Positions 35,601 to 46,380 of a DNA stretch of 64,000 bases are shown here, in pieces. The translations under genes and the position numbers were made by a program. The notes under the pieces were generated by a model. It searched no databases. It had not been told where the DNA came from and was given only the letters and a program-made list of their open reading frames with translations. The DNA is taken from assembly GCA_947034895.1 (NCBI GenBank), contig OX344763.1, forward strand, positions 6,016,501 through 6,080,500. Direction: 5' to 3'. This DNA comes from Rhytidiadelphus loreus (Eukaryota; Streptophyta; Bryopsida; Hypnales; Hylocomiaceae). How positions within the stretch are numbered: position 1 is the first letter of the stretch; each line of letters starts with the position of its first letter.

Positions 35601-35927
35601 CCCGTGTGGCTTGCTAGGGCAGTTGAAAATCCGCAATTTGATCCAACGGCGGAGCACTTTCGTGAAGTTTTGGTGCAATGGCACACCCCATGCGGAGCAT
35701 CGAAGGACCCTCAACGATTGTACGCAGGCTGGGACACGAAGACCAATTTCAGATGGAGGGTTGATCGTACGGCCGAGAAGGCTGACTACATTTCTACGGA
35801 CAGTATAATGGCATCGTGGAAACCAAAGAAGAATGATGGGAACAGTTTCATTGCCCCCCGTCAGCAAGTGCAATTTGCAGTGGATCATTTACGTCGAATT
35901 GCAGAGGACGAACAGCGAGGCTCTTGA
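32694..35927 (+). pseudogene. DUF7869-type transposase-like protein, one in-frame stop
   Basis: The frame is open from 32694 (after a TGA) with acidic FEECEEEDVDLEAVAAEDED near the start. No in-frame ATG is visible, so the true first exon lies upstream; ATG 32630 (MTSSSESDGDE) is a candidate in another frame. An intron at 33867-34046 (180 bp, AAA|GTAGGG to TTTGCAG) joins LLK to ANEELGLSPLS. Downstream are FARCSICDNLKQLR, HIQMDNSWRENKNRYVFCFW and VSFMIVGHTHDNMDASFGRW. The QMDN and GHTHxxxD motifs are those of the DUF7869 family found in many plant and protist mobile genes; a nuclease/transposase role is inferred, not proven. A TAA at 35085-35087 interrupts the frame, which continues to a TGA at 35925-35927. 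The C-terminal part (VWLARAVENPQF, then FREVLVQWHTPCG) is an added domain of unknown role. Confidence 0.65.
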
Positions 35928-36507
35928 TTTTTTTTTAGGGCGGAGGGCTCTTGGTAAAAAAAAATTTGTTGCTTACAATGCTCCCGTGCACTGTAGAAGT
36001 CAGTAGAGTGGCAGAAGATGCAAGAAATGGTGCTCATTTGCATGTTCATCGACATTTGTACCCTCCAATTTTATTAAAGTCCAAAAAATCAAGTTCCCGC
36101 ACATGCCTCGTTTATTCTTCCAGGCCCTACTCCAAATTCAATCTTTGTGGTCCTCACGATCCTCAACAATGCAAATCTAAAGATTTTCTAAAACTTCTGC
36201 ACATCATGACTCCTAACCAAAATGTAATCCAATGTTTGCTTTCCTTCCATTCTAGAGGTCGACATCTCTCGTGCCCACACTAGGAAGTATCATGCAAAAC
36301 TCGGACAACTATATAAAATTCAAGGCACTTTCTTCCTTACAAGTCCTACAAAGAAATCCACACCCCTCTGTTTCAAAAATCGCACTTCGCCAAACTTCCA
36401 TGTACAAATGGCACATGGAATACCGCCATTTTAACGAAATTGCCCTTAAATATAGTACTGTAACTGAATATGTTGTGCTGAACCTAATCAAGTTCCTTTC
36501 ATTCCAG
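35928..36507. other. 3' flank and right inverted-repeat terminus
   Basis: Begins with T- and A-rich runs just after the DUF7869-type stop, then short frames without motifs. It contains the right 31-bp inverted repeat at 36415-36445; AGTACT reappears immediately outside it (36455). Confidence 0.4.
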
Positions 36508-36659
36508 GAAAGGGAGCAAAGAAGGACAGTGCCACTCAGGAGGTGTCTCCGACAGACACATCTTCTAGAGTGTTGCGTATTCGACATAGTGTAAGCACAA
36601 CTACAGGCAAGGTAGCTTCATCAAGTCCAATTGTGGGTGCAGGGTCAAAGAACAGCAAG
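36508..36659 (+). CDS. Candidate upstream exon of the SET-domain gene
   Basis: Bounded by ATTCCAG and AAG|GTGGGT. In one frame it encodes KGAKKDSATQEVSPTDTSS followed by RVLRIRHSVSTTTGK and a Ser-rich stretch, open throughout. The composition matches a disordered N-terminal region. The next exons between 36730 and 37240 could not be resolved; frames there contain several stops. Linkage to the SET gene is by position and strand only. Confidence 0.3.
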
Positions 36660-37247
36660 GTGGGTAACAAAAAATGAATGGCACGTACATTCTTATATTC
36701 GCATCCATGTGGACACACTTTTGTGCTTGCAGTTAGGATTTCCATCCTCTGCGTCTACTTCTCTTCAAGTACTTGAAGAGAATGCTCGTAGTCTGATATA
36801 GGGCCTAAGGTTCTGAAGAGGGCCTACGGGAGTCCCGTGGCCCGAAGCTATGGCTTGGCCTCAGCTTACCAAATTGGCCCCAAGGAAATACGGTTAGTTT
36901 TGGAAGACAATGACATTTCTATGCGCATGACTGTGGGCCAAGGGAGTGCTTCATGTCCCATGGTAAAACCGTGGGACCAAGCTAGGCCTGTCCTAAGCAA
37001 GCCATTCCAACCCACAATCTCGACGTTGGTCATGTGATGCCACAGAGGGGCCCGGGCTATAAACCGGATGATAGGATCCCCAACTTGTTTACATATTTTG
37101 CCCATACGGTATGTTTATTTTCTCTAGTCCTGGAAGTTGTTAGAAAGTGTGTGCTTCTGTGGAAAGTACAACTACATTTTTCTTAATGAAATGGGCGCCT
37201 TTGTATATCTAGTGGTTGCCCTCTGTATGATACGTTGTTGTGAACAG

Positions 37248-38796
37248 GGACTTCTACATTCCATTCTCCTTGACGTCTCTAGAGGTCTAGAACACGTCCC
37301 CATCCGTGTGCATGAGGGTGATGCCTTAGATGCTGTCCATATTTTTGATAACTCGTACACATACGTGCGTTCTCTTGGAATCCACGCCTCTGTCACATTG
37401 GAAGCCCCGCCTGTAATAAGTGTGAAGCAGACAATAGGCGCTGAGGAAATGGAGGGCAAATGTACAGGGATGGCCAATGAATGTGCATATAAGCTTGAAG
37501 AACCAAAAAGAAATTATGTTGAAGATGGTCTTCTGCACCCTCGCTACATAATTTAGGTACGCTTTCTCTATAGTATTTGCAGTGGCTATCGTTATCATAG
37601 TTTTTGAAGTACTAGTATTTTTTATTTCCAATATTGAAGACACTAAAGATCCTCAATGAAGTAGTACTGCTTGTACTACTATTGTAATACTACTTGCAGT
37701 ACTGCATGTAGTACTATTCATGCTAGTACTAGTAGCATTGTTTGCAGTATTGTTTGTAGTACTTCTTGTATTACAAAAAGTTTGTATAATTGTACTTGTA
37801 GTACTTTGTGATAATACTAAGTAGGTGAAATCTTTGGGATTCTACAGTTTTTGAAAAGACAAAGCGGTTGTACAGCACGATTCATTTATTGCACGTCCCC
37901 ATCCGCATGCACAGAGATGAGAAACGGACAATGCGATGGACATGTTCCCCTGCAATACATAAAATAATGCAACAGTACGTGTCTCTGTGCATCAGACTAT
38001 AACAACCGGGTTGTGCAGAGAAGAGTGACAACGAAGTTGGAGGTCAAAGTATGACAGTTCTTCCAGTCCGTACTTGGTAGTGTTGCTGTAAAAGCGATAG
38101 AGTTCAAAGTGGTTCATAACTTTTCTTTCCTATATGCGTACAAGTTTTTTACGTGAACAACTCTAAAGGTTGGGGCATTCGCACAATGGAGCCCCTACGG
38201 CGAGGCTCTTTTCTTTTTGAGTATGCTGGAGAAGTGGTTACGAATGCAGAATTGCTAAGAAGAGGTGATCGATCCAAGTATTCTCTCGCTTTGGACGCTC
38301 ATTGGGAGTTTGAACTAGAGAAGGATGATGATTCCCTACTATCTATTGATGCGTCTATCATGACCAATGTTGCCCGATGGTTGAATCACAGGTTTGCCTA
38401 CTCTCATAGACGTCCACATTATCTTGATTGTCTCTACGAAGCTCACATTTCTTTCCTTGGCTCAAGATTGAATTTTCATGGGCTGCTCATGCAGACGTGG
38501 GGACGCAAATCTGATGGAGATGCTAGTCTGGGTAGACTACAGAAGTCCTACTCTGTATCATGCAAATTCTGGAACCCACTTGGCTATGTTTTCATTTTTG
38601 ACGTTACTGTATTGATGTATAGTGTAGTCTGAAATTGTATTGACATTGTTCAAATACGGTTGTCCAGGTTGCTTTCTTTGCAAATTGGGAAATACTAGCA
38701 GGGGAAGAGTTGACTTGGGACTATGGATTAGATTTTGATGAAAACACTTCGACGTTCAAGTGCAACTATGGCAGCAAGCTCTGTAGAGGACAATGA
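37248..38796 (+). pseudogene. SUVR1/2/4-class SET-domain histone methyltransferase-like gene, degraded
   Basis: Exon 37248-37556 reads LLDVSRGLEHVPIRVHE, then KCTGMANECAYKLEE and VEDGLL, matching the start of the SUVR pre-SET region. Exon ~37976-38048 has NNRVVQRRVTTKLEV (QCGNRVVQ-like). Exon ~38145-38391 has KGWGIRTMEPLRRG, EYAGEVVTNAELL, YSLALDAHW and NVARWLNHR. Exon 38495-38561 has GDANLMEMLVWVD and LYH. Exon 38668-38796 has AFFANWEILAGEELTWDYGL and FKCNYGSKLCRG. This order is specific to the SUVR subclass of H3K9-type methyltransferases (nuclear, SET plus post-SET). Degradation: TAG at 37554-37556 right before a GTACGC donor; loss of several pre-SET Cys; Tyr for the second post-SET Cys and for the Cys before NRVVQ. 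The last intron would need a GC donor. Confidence 0.65.
37557..37975 (+). repeat. AGTACT-dense intron of the SET gene
   Basis: Between 37600 and 37830 the words AGTACT, GTACTACT and TACTAGT recur about every 10-20 bases, the densest such tract in the window. It is not a simple tandem repeat. It has the same character as the introns of the RING-like gene at 2.9-5.3 kb. Confidence 0.7.
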
Positions 38797-39702
38797 TTTC
38801 AGGAAGTCTACGACTCTAAAAAAACATGAAGGATCCATTCACATATAGTAGCACATACTGTGGTACCAATAGCATAATGCTTTTTGCATTCCCTTTAAAC
38901 TGTGCACTGTATATGTATTTGCAAGGGCAGCAAACAAATTATTATAAACTCTTGTAGTACTGACTGACTATAAAGTAGTACTACAAAATGTATAGGTTCG
39001 GGCAGTGAGAAGTGTGCACAAATTGCACAGCTTCTTAATACAATTGTATGTTGATACAGCACTAGCAGTCATCTGCGAGTATTAAAATGGTGAATAATTA
39101 TACTGCACAATACTGTCTAATATTGTTGCTGGTACATGTGGTCATGCCTTCTATTTTCTTGTCTGGGTACTTTCATATAGGCAATTCAATTGTGGATAAT
39201 GAATATATTTGAGGAGCAACACATAAGTGTTAATAATTATAATGCATCTGTGTTGTTAGAAGAAAATGTGTTACAACTAGTTTGAATATGTTTTTCGAGG
39301 GTAAGATAATGCAGGAATATGAAAGTATATGAACGTAATTTACAAGCTGTCAAGGGCACTATTGATAACATCGATAGTTTCATCAGGGACTGTATAAACA
39401 CGGTGACCACCTTTTACACGATGTTGTCTAGGCAACATTTGGAATTTGCAAGCAAGGACTATGGTTGCATCCATATGGGCAAATTGAGAGTTTGCTAGGT
39501 ATACATAGTTATGTAAATTTGTGCGACCCCATTTTTGGTAGTACGTTGCACCTATGACAGAGTCTCCAACTTCGAAGTGGCCTCCCCATGTGCAAGTAAA
39601 AGTTTCTATAACAATTTGTTTTGGAGTTTGGCATTGAAGTATATAGAAAGATACACCTTCGTCATTGTCAGCAGCTGCAGGGACAACAAAATTATCCCCT
39701 GC
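38797..39702. other. Intergenic space between convergent SET and transposase genes
   Basis: No coding frame is supported. A few AGTACT words occur near 38955-38985. It lies between two convergent gene 3' ends. Confidence 0.4.
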
Positions 39703-41633
39703 CTACACCAAGTCAGCCATTCCTTCTTCATTGTATTCCCAATCCCAAATGTCATCCCCTTCCTCCACTTCAACTATAGGAAGGACAAAGTCTGCAGCAT
39801 GAGGTTGAATCTTCAAAACTTTCCAAGGTCGCACGTACACTTGATTTTCACAGTGGCTGAAATTTTCTTCTAAGCATGGACCATAGAAGCAAGAGAGTTC
39901 TCGGACAAGAAGCTTAGTCGGATCATTCCGATCAGGAGCAAATACAGAGTGCAGCTTAGACGATCCGGGCAATTTGTCACAGGAATGGAGGTTCGTGCGG
40001 TCAACATCAACAATCCCTATGTAGTGGAAGTACCGGAATGACCTGCATTCATAGGAAAATGGAATCATGAAGGGGCATGTTAGTGTGGGACATAGTGCGT
40101 TTAGTACGCTGCACATGCATTGAAAGGTATTGAACATTTGAAAGATGAGTCTAAGTTCATGCACAACATACAAAGTTTGCCCGGGTGACATTGTAAAGTG
40201 GAACCTACTGAATTCAAGAATGATGGCACATTACCTAACTCGATCTCTTGTGTGGGGAACTTCTCCGACCAATGATGCATCTAAGAATGTCACACAATCG
40301 CGAGCGTTTTGCAAAGCCCTATTTGGATTCAGTAGTTGTTCAACACGCAATGTTCTTTTGACGACTGCACCAGCGCCATCCCATTCACCTTTTCCATGCC
40401 CGGAGCCATAGAAATTCCAAAGCATTTTACACCCTCCAATCAATGATGGATATCTAGAGAAGATACAAGAAAATGATGAACATGAGTCATGACAATAGGA
40501 AGTGCTGTGTCAATACCTATCACCAGATAAATGGTAAGAGTAGTATTACATAGTACAAAGCAAGTACTATAGAAAGACTTATGAAAAGTTGATTCGTTGC
40601 CAATGTAAGAGAACTGTTTGTATAGAAGAAGCGGGTGCGTGCAGTCTTACCTTGCAGCAACGTATAGAGCTCGGGCCCCTTTGAATTGACCAGCACAACT
40701 ATTGCTGAAGACGTAATGTGTGTGAGGTGTGAATTTGTTTGATGTGAACCAACGCTAGTACAACATCAAACAATGCTGCACGAAAAGTGTGTCATAACTC
40801 CTGTCGTCTGAGGTGTAGTAATGCGTCTCCTTCACGAGGTTGGCCAAGTCATCAATATCCCCGGCTACTGAAGTAGTGTAATAAGTGACTTGAACTAGAA
40901 TTGTAATCTGTGTTGAGTTGAAGTACATCAACTAGATTTCATTCTGGACCTGGAAAGTATAGTTCTTTGTGAAGTCTATGTGGGAAAGAATGGTATGTCG
41001 TTGCAGACATACACAAAGTAGCTTCACTTGATCTGTCTGCCACCGAGTCTCAAAATTGTGGCGTATGAAACGTCGGACAGTGGCTTTGAAGAAAACGAGG
41101 AACTCAAAGAACAGGAATGTTCGGCAAATCTCAGTAATGCGCTTCTTTGGCCTACCATCTGGAGTAGAACCAACAACATCATAGTGGAATTGCTTCCACT
41201 TGATGGTGATCCCAGGAAGATCCACCTCCTCATATGGGCATAGCTTCATGAATGCAACACCGCAAGAGGTACATGCTCCTAGCAGACATTGTGGGCGATG
41301 GAATTCTGCATCGTCCAATTTCGGACATAGGAGAGACTCCCACATTATTGTAACACTGTTGAAACGACTGTCTCCCACGTTGTAGTGACCGTCGTTGTCA
41401 AAACCACAAACCACACATTGACAATCGCAGTGTAGAATGAAGTGTGCACCAGTTAGTGGATCTCAAAATGCATTCAACGCCTCCAATAGAAAGAGTACCT
41501 CCACATGATAGCGACAGCAACATACATTACGCTCCTTGCATTTGATTACAAAGAAAGGCCGTAGACGGTCAAAAGATCGGTGCATAATCATGCACTCTGG
41601 ATGTGCTATGATGAAACGGTCATATAATTGTCT

Positions 41634-43034
41634 CTACACAAGAGCAAGCATGTCCATGAGTACCTGGATTTAGGTAATGCAGTGACATGGAAGCAGCTAT
41701 AAAAAAGAATAATGCAATAGTACATAACTACAATACTTCAGTTCATAATACTACATTTCATAATACTAATGAGGACCGAACCAAAGTATTATGAAATGTA
41801 GACAGCGTAGACGTAGTACACTCAGTAGTATACTCAGTAGTATATGAAGACTATGTAAGAGTATATAAGACTATAGTAATACAACAGTATAAAAGTTGTA
41901 TACTATGTAGAACTATAGTAGTATTCAGTAAAGTAATACATATGTCTAGTACAAAAATCTAAATAGTACTAGACATATATAGTGTTACAGTATTATGTAG
42001 TACAATACAAAACATATGCAGTAGTATAATAGTATCTACTAAAGTTATGAAATATATAGTACTAAGCATATATAGAACTATCATACTATAGCACTATATA
42101 AACAAAGCACTGTAAAAGTAATATCAGTCATTAGTCTTGACTAGTACCTTGAGTACTATGAAAGTCAGATGAAGTGCTACTAGCACTAAACCCCATGTCC
42201 GAAGGTAGAAGGTTCTATGGCAATAGTCCTATACAGAAGAATCACAAAGTATCGTGTTCTACTGGTACTATGTAAACAAAGCACTGTGACCGTAATATCA
42301 GTCATTAGTCTTGACTAATACCTTGAGTACTATGAAAGGCAGATGAAGTACTACTAGCACGGAATCCCATGCCCGGAGGTGGAAGGTCCGATGGCAGTAG
42401 TCCTATATAGAAGAATCACAAAGTACTGTGTTCTACAAGGGACCGTGTATAAGGGAAAATAATGAGAGCAGGTGCACTAAATTTCGTACAAGCAGTATTG
42501 TATACACAGTATTCGTACTAAACAGTATGAGTAGGACTACACTACAAGAAATCTGTGACATAAATGACTTGACAAAAATGACTAAGAAGTCATTTTGCAG
42601 TCATTGTAGTCATTGTGCAGTCATTTTGTAGTCATTTTGCAGTTGGAGTCATTTTTGTCAAGTCGTTTATGTCACAGATTTCTTGTAGTGCTACTTCATA
42701 CAATGTTGTTGTTAGTGTAGGAGTAAAGCAGACATGAATAGTAATAGGGAAAAACGTTTTAAGTGGTGCAATCAAAAGGGTAGTACAGTGTGGTACATGT
42801 AAAATCCTAAAACAACGAATAAGGTCCTACGAAAACATCGCAGTACTGCAAAGTACTACAGAGGATGACCTACAGTAATGTTGACTACATGGCGAAGATA
42901 CATCATATAGTGTAGGCTGAAATGCAGTACCATGAGTCTTATGAGTATTCTGAGTACATTCCATTGTGGAGGCTAAAACGGTAGTCCAAAATATGAAGAA
43001 GCTAGCATATATACATAATGTTGAAGAAAGCAAC
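41634..43034 (-). repeat. Long repeat-filled intron of the transposase gene
   Basis: Contains many AGTACT/TATAGTA words (41720-42130). It also holds a diverged 174-bp direct tandem duplication (copies start at 42101 and 42275, each AACAAAGCACTGT, then ATATCAGTCATTAGTCTTGA, then AGAAGAATCACAAAGTA) and the CACTA mini-element at 42540-42690. Confidence 0.65.
42540..42690. mobile_element. 151-bp CACTA (En/Spm-type) mini-element
   Basis: Both ends begin CACTACAAGAAATCTGTGAC when read inward. The inverted arms extend about 44 bases with a single mismatch. The element is flanked by a perfect 3-bp duplication, CTA at 42537-42539 and 42691-42693. The centre consists of short direct repeats of GTCATTTTGCA, like CACTA subterminal repeats. 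CACTA termini and a 3-bp duplication define the superfamily; there is no coding capacity. Confidence 0.92.
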
Positions 43035-43886
43035 GTGTGAGAGAATCTGAGTTTCCATGAGAAGATGTGCTGGATGTGTATCATACAGACTGCGACCGAG
43101 ACGTTTCCGACGAATGTCCTTTCTATTCGGGCTGACCCAGCTCTCTTCGGTCCACCAAGTCGTTACCACGAAGTGGACAACCTCCGAAATACCTCCATCC
43201 CGTTTTTTCCGATAGGGAACGACAAATCTAGCATTTGATGTTGTAGAGGCAGTGCGCAAGCGTTGAACAGCACCGTCCACATTTACTTTCTTCATACCTA
43301 GAATCCAGTGAAATCTACTAAAATCTGAATCAATTTCAGAAACTACAGCTTCTAAAATTGAACGTTTCCTAGCCAGTTTACCTGAGGTGTACGGAATTTT
43401 CATTCGCTGTAACTCTGCACGAATGTTCAGTAGCATCCGTTGTTCAGATCTAGCATCGTCTAGACTGGGAAAATAGGCGGGTAGAAGAAGGTGCAAGTTG
43501 ACGTTCCTGAAAACCCTCTGTAGAATAGCAGCACGCAGGTCGACGTTGTCCAAGTCAAACAAGTCGGCAATCACAGCACGGGAGATGCGATTGGTATGTC
43601 GCCAGACCGTGCTCCGATACACAAGACGCTCAAGATTTGCATCAGTATCAACCGTAGAGCCGGCCCTCAACTGCATAGGAGCTTCGTCGTCATTGGAAGA
43701 GGTCACTAAATTCCGCCTAGCACGACTATTTTGCTGGCATTCTCTAGCTCTGCGACGTTGTTCCTCCAGGTGTGCAGCTTCTTCTATTGACCGTGTGCAT
43801 GGACCTGTTCGAACTTCTATTGTACACCCTTCATAACGCCTGCGCAAGCTCGAATTGTCCATAAACAATTCTTCAATCCATTCCAA

Positions 43887-44740
43887 GCAACATGTTTGTC
43901 ACCGCTTGTCACTACAGACGACTTCGATTCGTAGAAGGAGTCTCCAAAGAAGACCTAAAACACATGATCTGTGTACAAATTGTTCCACATTGTGGAACTC
44001 AATCTTCGAACCCTAAACCGCCTTGACGTCGGAGATTCACGAACTTCTGAAATCGCCGTCCATCGTCTTCAATTAGCAAGAAGAGCCGTCAATGAGTGAA
44101 TGAGTAGTTCAACTACAAAATTGGAAGTGACGACCTTGCCAGTACACGTGGCTCCGAATTCGCAGAGGTGGGCCCCTACAGAAGTACTATATAGTACTCT
44201 GTAGTACTATGCACTACTACAGCAGGCCAATGTCCAAAAATATCATGAAAAAGGTCGTGCCTAGTTTTTCATTTAAAAAAAATTAAAATGACTAAATGAA
44301 AAAAAAAGTAAAAATTGGCCATTTCTACCAATTGAATGGTCATCACAAAGCATGAGTGATTTGAAAGATAAACCATTTTGAATGTTCGGTACTCTATGCT
44401 CAAAGGAACCCTATTCGCATGCATGTGGAGGACAAAGAATTGTGTTTTTTCGAGTTTCCTTTGGTGGTCACATGCCCATCTAGTGTGGGAATAGGCCACA
44501 AAAAATTCAAGTGAATATCATGTTTTTTGGATACTTTACAGTACTAAAAAACCCTAAACTGCAAAGTGTGACAAATTAGCTAAATTGAGATTTAATTATA
44601 ACATTATTTTTCAAATTTTTTGAAAAATAGCAAATCTCATGTTTCCTGAGTTAGCAATCTTCCATAAAAATTTCAAGTCCATTGGCTTCAATTTCCACAA
44701 GTTACGGCCAAAACCAACTCCGTCACTCCAATTGTGACGC
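43887..44740. promoter_or_regulatory. 5' flank of the transposase-like gene
   Basis: No coding frame is supported. It contains an ACACGTGG G-box-like word (44144-44151) and a cluster of AGTACT palindromes at 44180-44215, then AT-rich sequence. The G-box-like ACACGTGG also occurs at 621-628 upstream of the RING-like gene, so the two may share regulatory or terminal sequence; the match is too short to prove it. Confidence 0.3.
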
Positions 44741-44895
44741 CAAATAGGACCAGTCTTTCTTGCAATCACCCTCTTCTCTTTCCAACTAATTTGGAAGTGC
44801 CTGGTATAGTCTTCTGCATTCCATCGGGTGGCATTGGTTGCCCATTGACTCCACCAACGTCCACATCGTCCAAGTGGTTTGCATTTGGATCGTTG

Positions 44896-45143
44896 TCACT
44901 TGTCAGTTGCACTCCCATGTACATGCTTTAAAACATTGGCTCTTTCATGCATGTAAGTATCTACAAGTGCATACCATTTGCACTTGGAAACTCTTCCATT
45001 TCCACTAACACCATTCACCTCATAATCTGATTTGTAATCATCATAAATCTTCTTCCACTTTTTCTTGCAAGCATCACTACTTCGATTGAACTCTGGACAT
45101 GCAGCTACAAGCTCCGTATGTAGGACTGCCCAATTATCCACTC
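44896..45143 (-). CDS. Trihelix / Myb-SANT-like DNA-binding exon
   Basis: The minus-strand exon has an acceptor AAATTTAG-like site at about 45144. It encodes VDNWAVLHTELVAACPEFNR, then SSDACKKKWKKIYDDYK, GNGRVSKCKWYALVDTYM and a TGA stop. The spacing of Trp, CKKKWKKIYDDYK and KCKWY is that of the trihelix or Myb/SANT-like domain, which occurs both in plant transcription factors and in the accessory protein of PIF/Harbinger transposons. A Harbinger-like TIR end at 46381-46393 favours the transposon origin. Confidence 0.6.
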
Positions 45144-45337
45144 CTAAATGAATTACAAACAATGATTGCGTTAGTAAGAAGTATGAAGGAAACACCATAT
45201 GATACAAATAATGTTGTTTGTATAAATTGTTCTGAATCTATATAAACATTGAACTAATTTGTGATCAAAGTTCTAGAAAATTTTGAAGAAAATTTTGTAG
45301 ATCAATTCAATCCAAGTATACTAATTTGCACCTAATT

Positions 45338-46074
45338 TCAAGTCCAAGTATAACACAATACCCAAGAAGGATGCACATGAAAGACAATAACCTTAACTTT
45401 GACATACACAATCGTCCCCAAGAACACACAAATAATACAAATAACTGACATGCAAGAATTCAAAGGAGATGAGAAGCAGTACCTTGTTTCTTCATTCCTA
45501 AAAACTTCTCGTGTATACTGCCTCATAGATGAATCAAGTTTATAACCCAATGATCCTTTCAATTCGGTCCCCTCTTGAAGTTTTCCTCATCAGAGGAACA
45601 GTCAATCGCATCTGCTTTGGTTGTCATCTTTGTACCCTTCCCTGTTGAATTTTGTTTTTTCTTTGGTTTTGATGCCTTTTGGACTTTGTTGCCTCGCTTC
45701 TTCTGTGTGATATCGGCACCGCTATACCCTCTATTTGGATGCACACCATCATCCTCAAGAGCAATGTGAGCAACATTACCTCCAACCTGAGGACCAGTAA
45801 CTCCGACTTCAAGTACAATAGTACCTTCGACTTGAACTAATTGACTTCCGAATTGTAAACCAACACCTTGAACACTAAGATCGAAGCTAGTAGTCTGCCC
45901 TCTAACCTTAGGGACTCTGTTATGAATACTAGGAAATTGCAGAAATGGAGCCAGAGATCGAGTAAATTCACCATGCTGAATGTTTTGAGATTGAAAGAAG
46001 GAATCTATTTTGACTACACACCTCACGCACACACCACTTAACACGACAACACCAAGAGCATAGCAAGCCTTCAA
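45338..46074 (-). pseudogene. Upstream exons of the trihelix gene, with a probable frameshift
   Basis: The minus-strand frame ends KKRGNKVQKASKPKKKQNS, then IDCSSDEENFKRGPN and a stop at 45559. The neighbouring frame immediately continues ELKGSLGYKLDSSMRQYTRE, then VFRNEETR to a donor (AAG|GTACTG) near 45480. A one-base change in the GGGG run near 45570 would join them. The Lys-rich segment looks like a nuclear localisation signal. The N-terminal limit is unclear. Confidence 0.4.
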
Positions 46075-46380
46075 ATGCAGAAAAGAAGCTCACCACAAAT
46101 ATGCAAGTAAATTGATTTTGCAACAAACAGCTTCGCGAGGAGATTGTTGCGAGAAAAAATGTAAACGTTGGGACGAAAGAGGAGTGCTTCTCCACTGGAG
46201 AAGTTTGAAGCCACCTTGCGAGAAAGACCCAAAACTCCTCCTTTTCGTTCACTGAGGTTGTTAACTTGACTCGTGACCTGGCAACTTCAAGTAGCGGACA
46301 AACTCCCAATCTAAAATCTCCATTGGACAAGACCGTCATTTCATCCAATCAGATTTCTTCTCCATTTGTCTAGCCAGTGG

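Larger units (their letters stand above)
6631..36445. mobile_element. Candidate ~30-kb insertion bounded by 31-bp inverted repeats
   Basis: The 31 bases at 6631-6661 and the reverse complement of 36415-36445 match at 30 positions (both contain CAATTTCGTTAAAATGGCGG). AGTACT-rich DNA with plus-strand coding material lies on both outer sides, while the enclosed DNA has different composition. The termini begin GG(C/G)CAATTTCG, similar to Mutator-type ends. The outer 9-11 bp (CTAAAAATAT and TTAAATATAG) are only loosely alike, so there is no clean target duplication. Inside are two outward-facing gene clusters and AT-rich DNA with other nested elements. The alternative is that the two repeats are unrelated ends of separate elements. 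Confidence 0.35.
39703..43886 (-). pseudogene. Multi-exon DDE-type transposase-like gene with in-frame stops
   Basis: Exons on the minus strand: 43035-43886, 40651-41633, 40235-40453 and 39703-40042, with compatible phases. Motifs in order: an N-terminal helical region; VVHFVVTTWWTEESWVS; LYDRFIIAHPECM then FDRLRPFFVI; CLLGACTSCGV; FIRHNFETRWQ; HIDFTKNYTFQVQNEI; THYYTSDDRSYD; YVFSNSCAGQFKGARALYV; NFYGSGHGKGEWDGAGAVVK; LSCFYGPCLEENFSHCEN then VYVRPW. This series matches a widespread eukaryotic transposon protein with DFAENY, SDxCAxQFK and GHGKGxxDGxG motifs. Stops: TGA 41463-41465, TAG 40932-40934 (right after QNEI, where relatives usually have Gln) and TAG 40755-40757. The putative catalytic Asp of SDxC is Asn. 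No ATG start is visible. Terminal stop at 39703. Confidence 0.65.
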
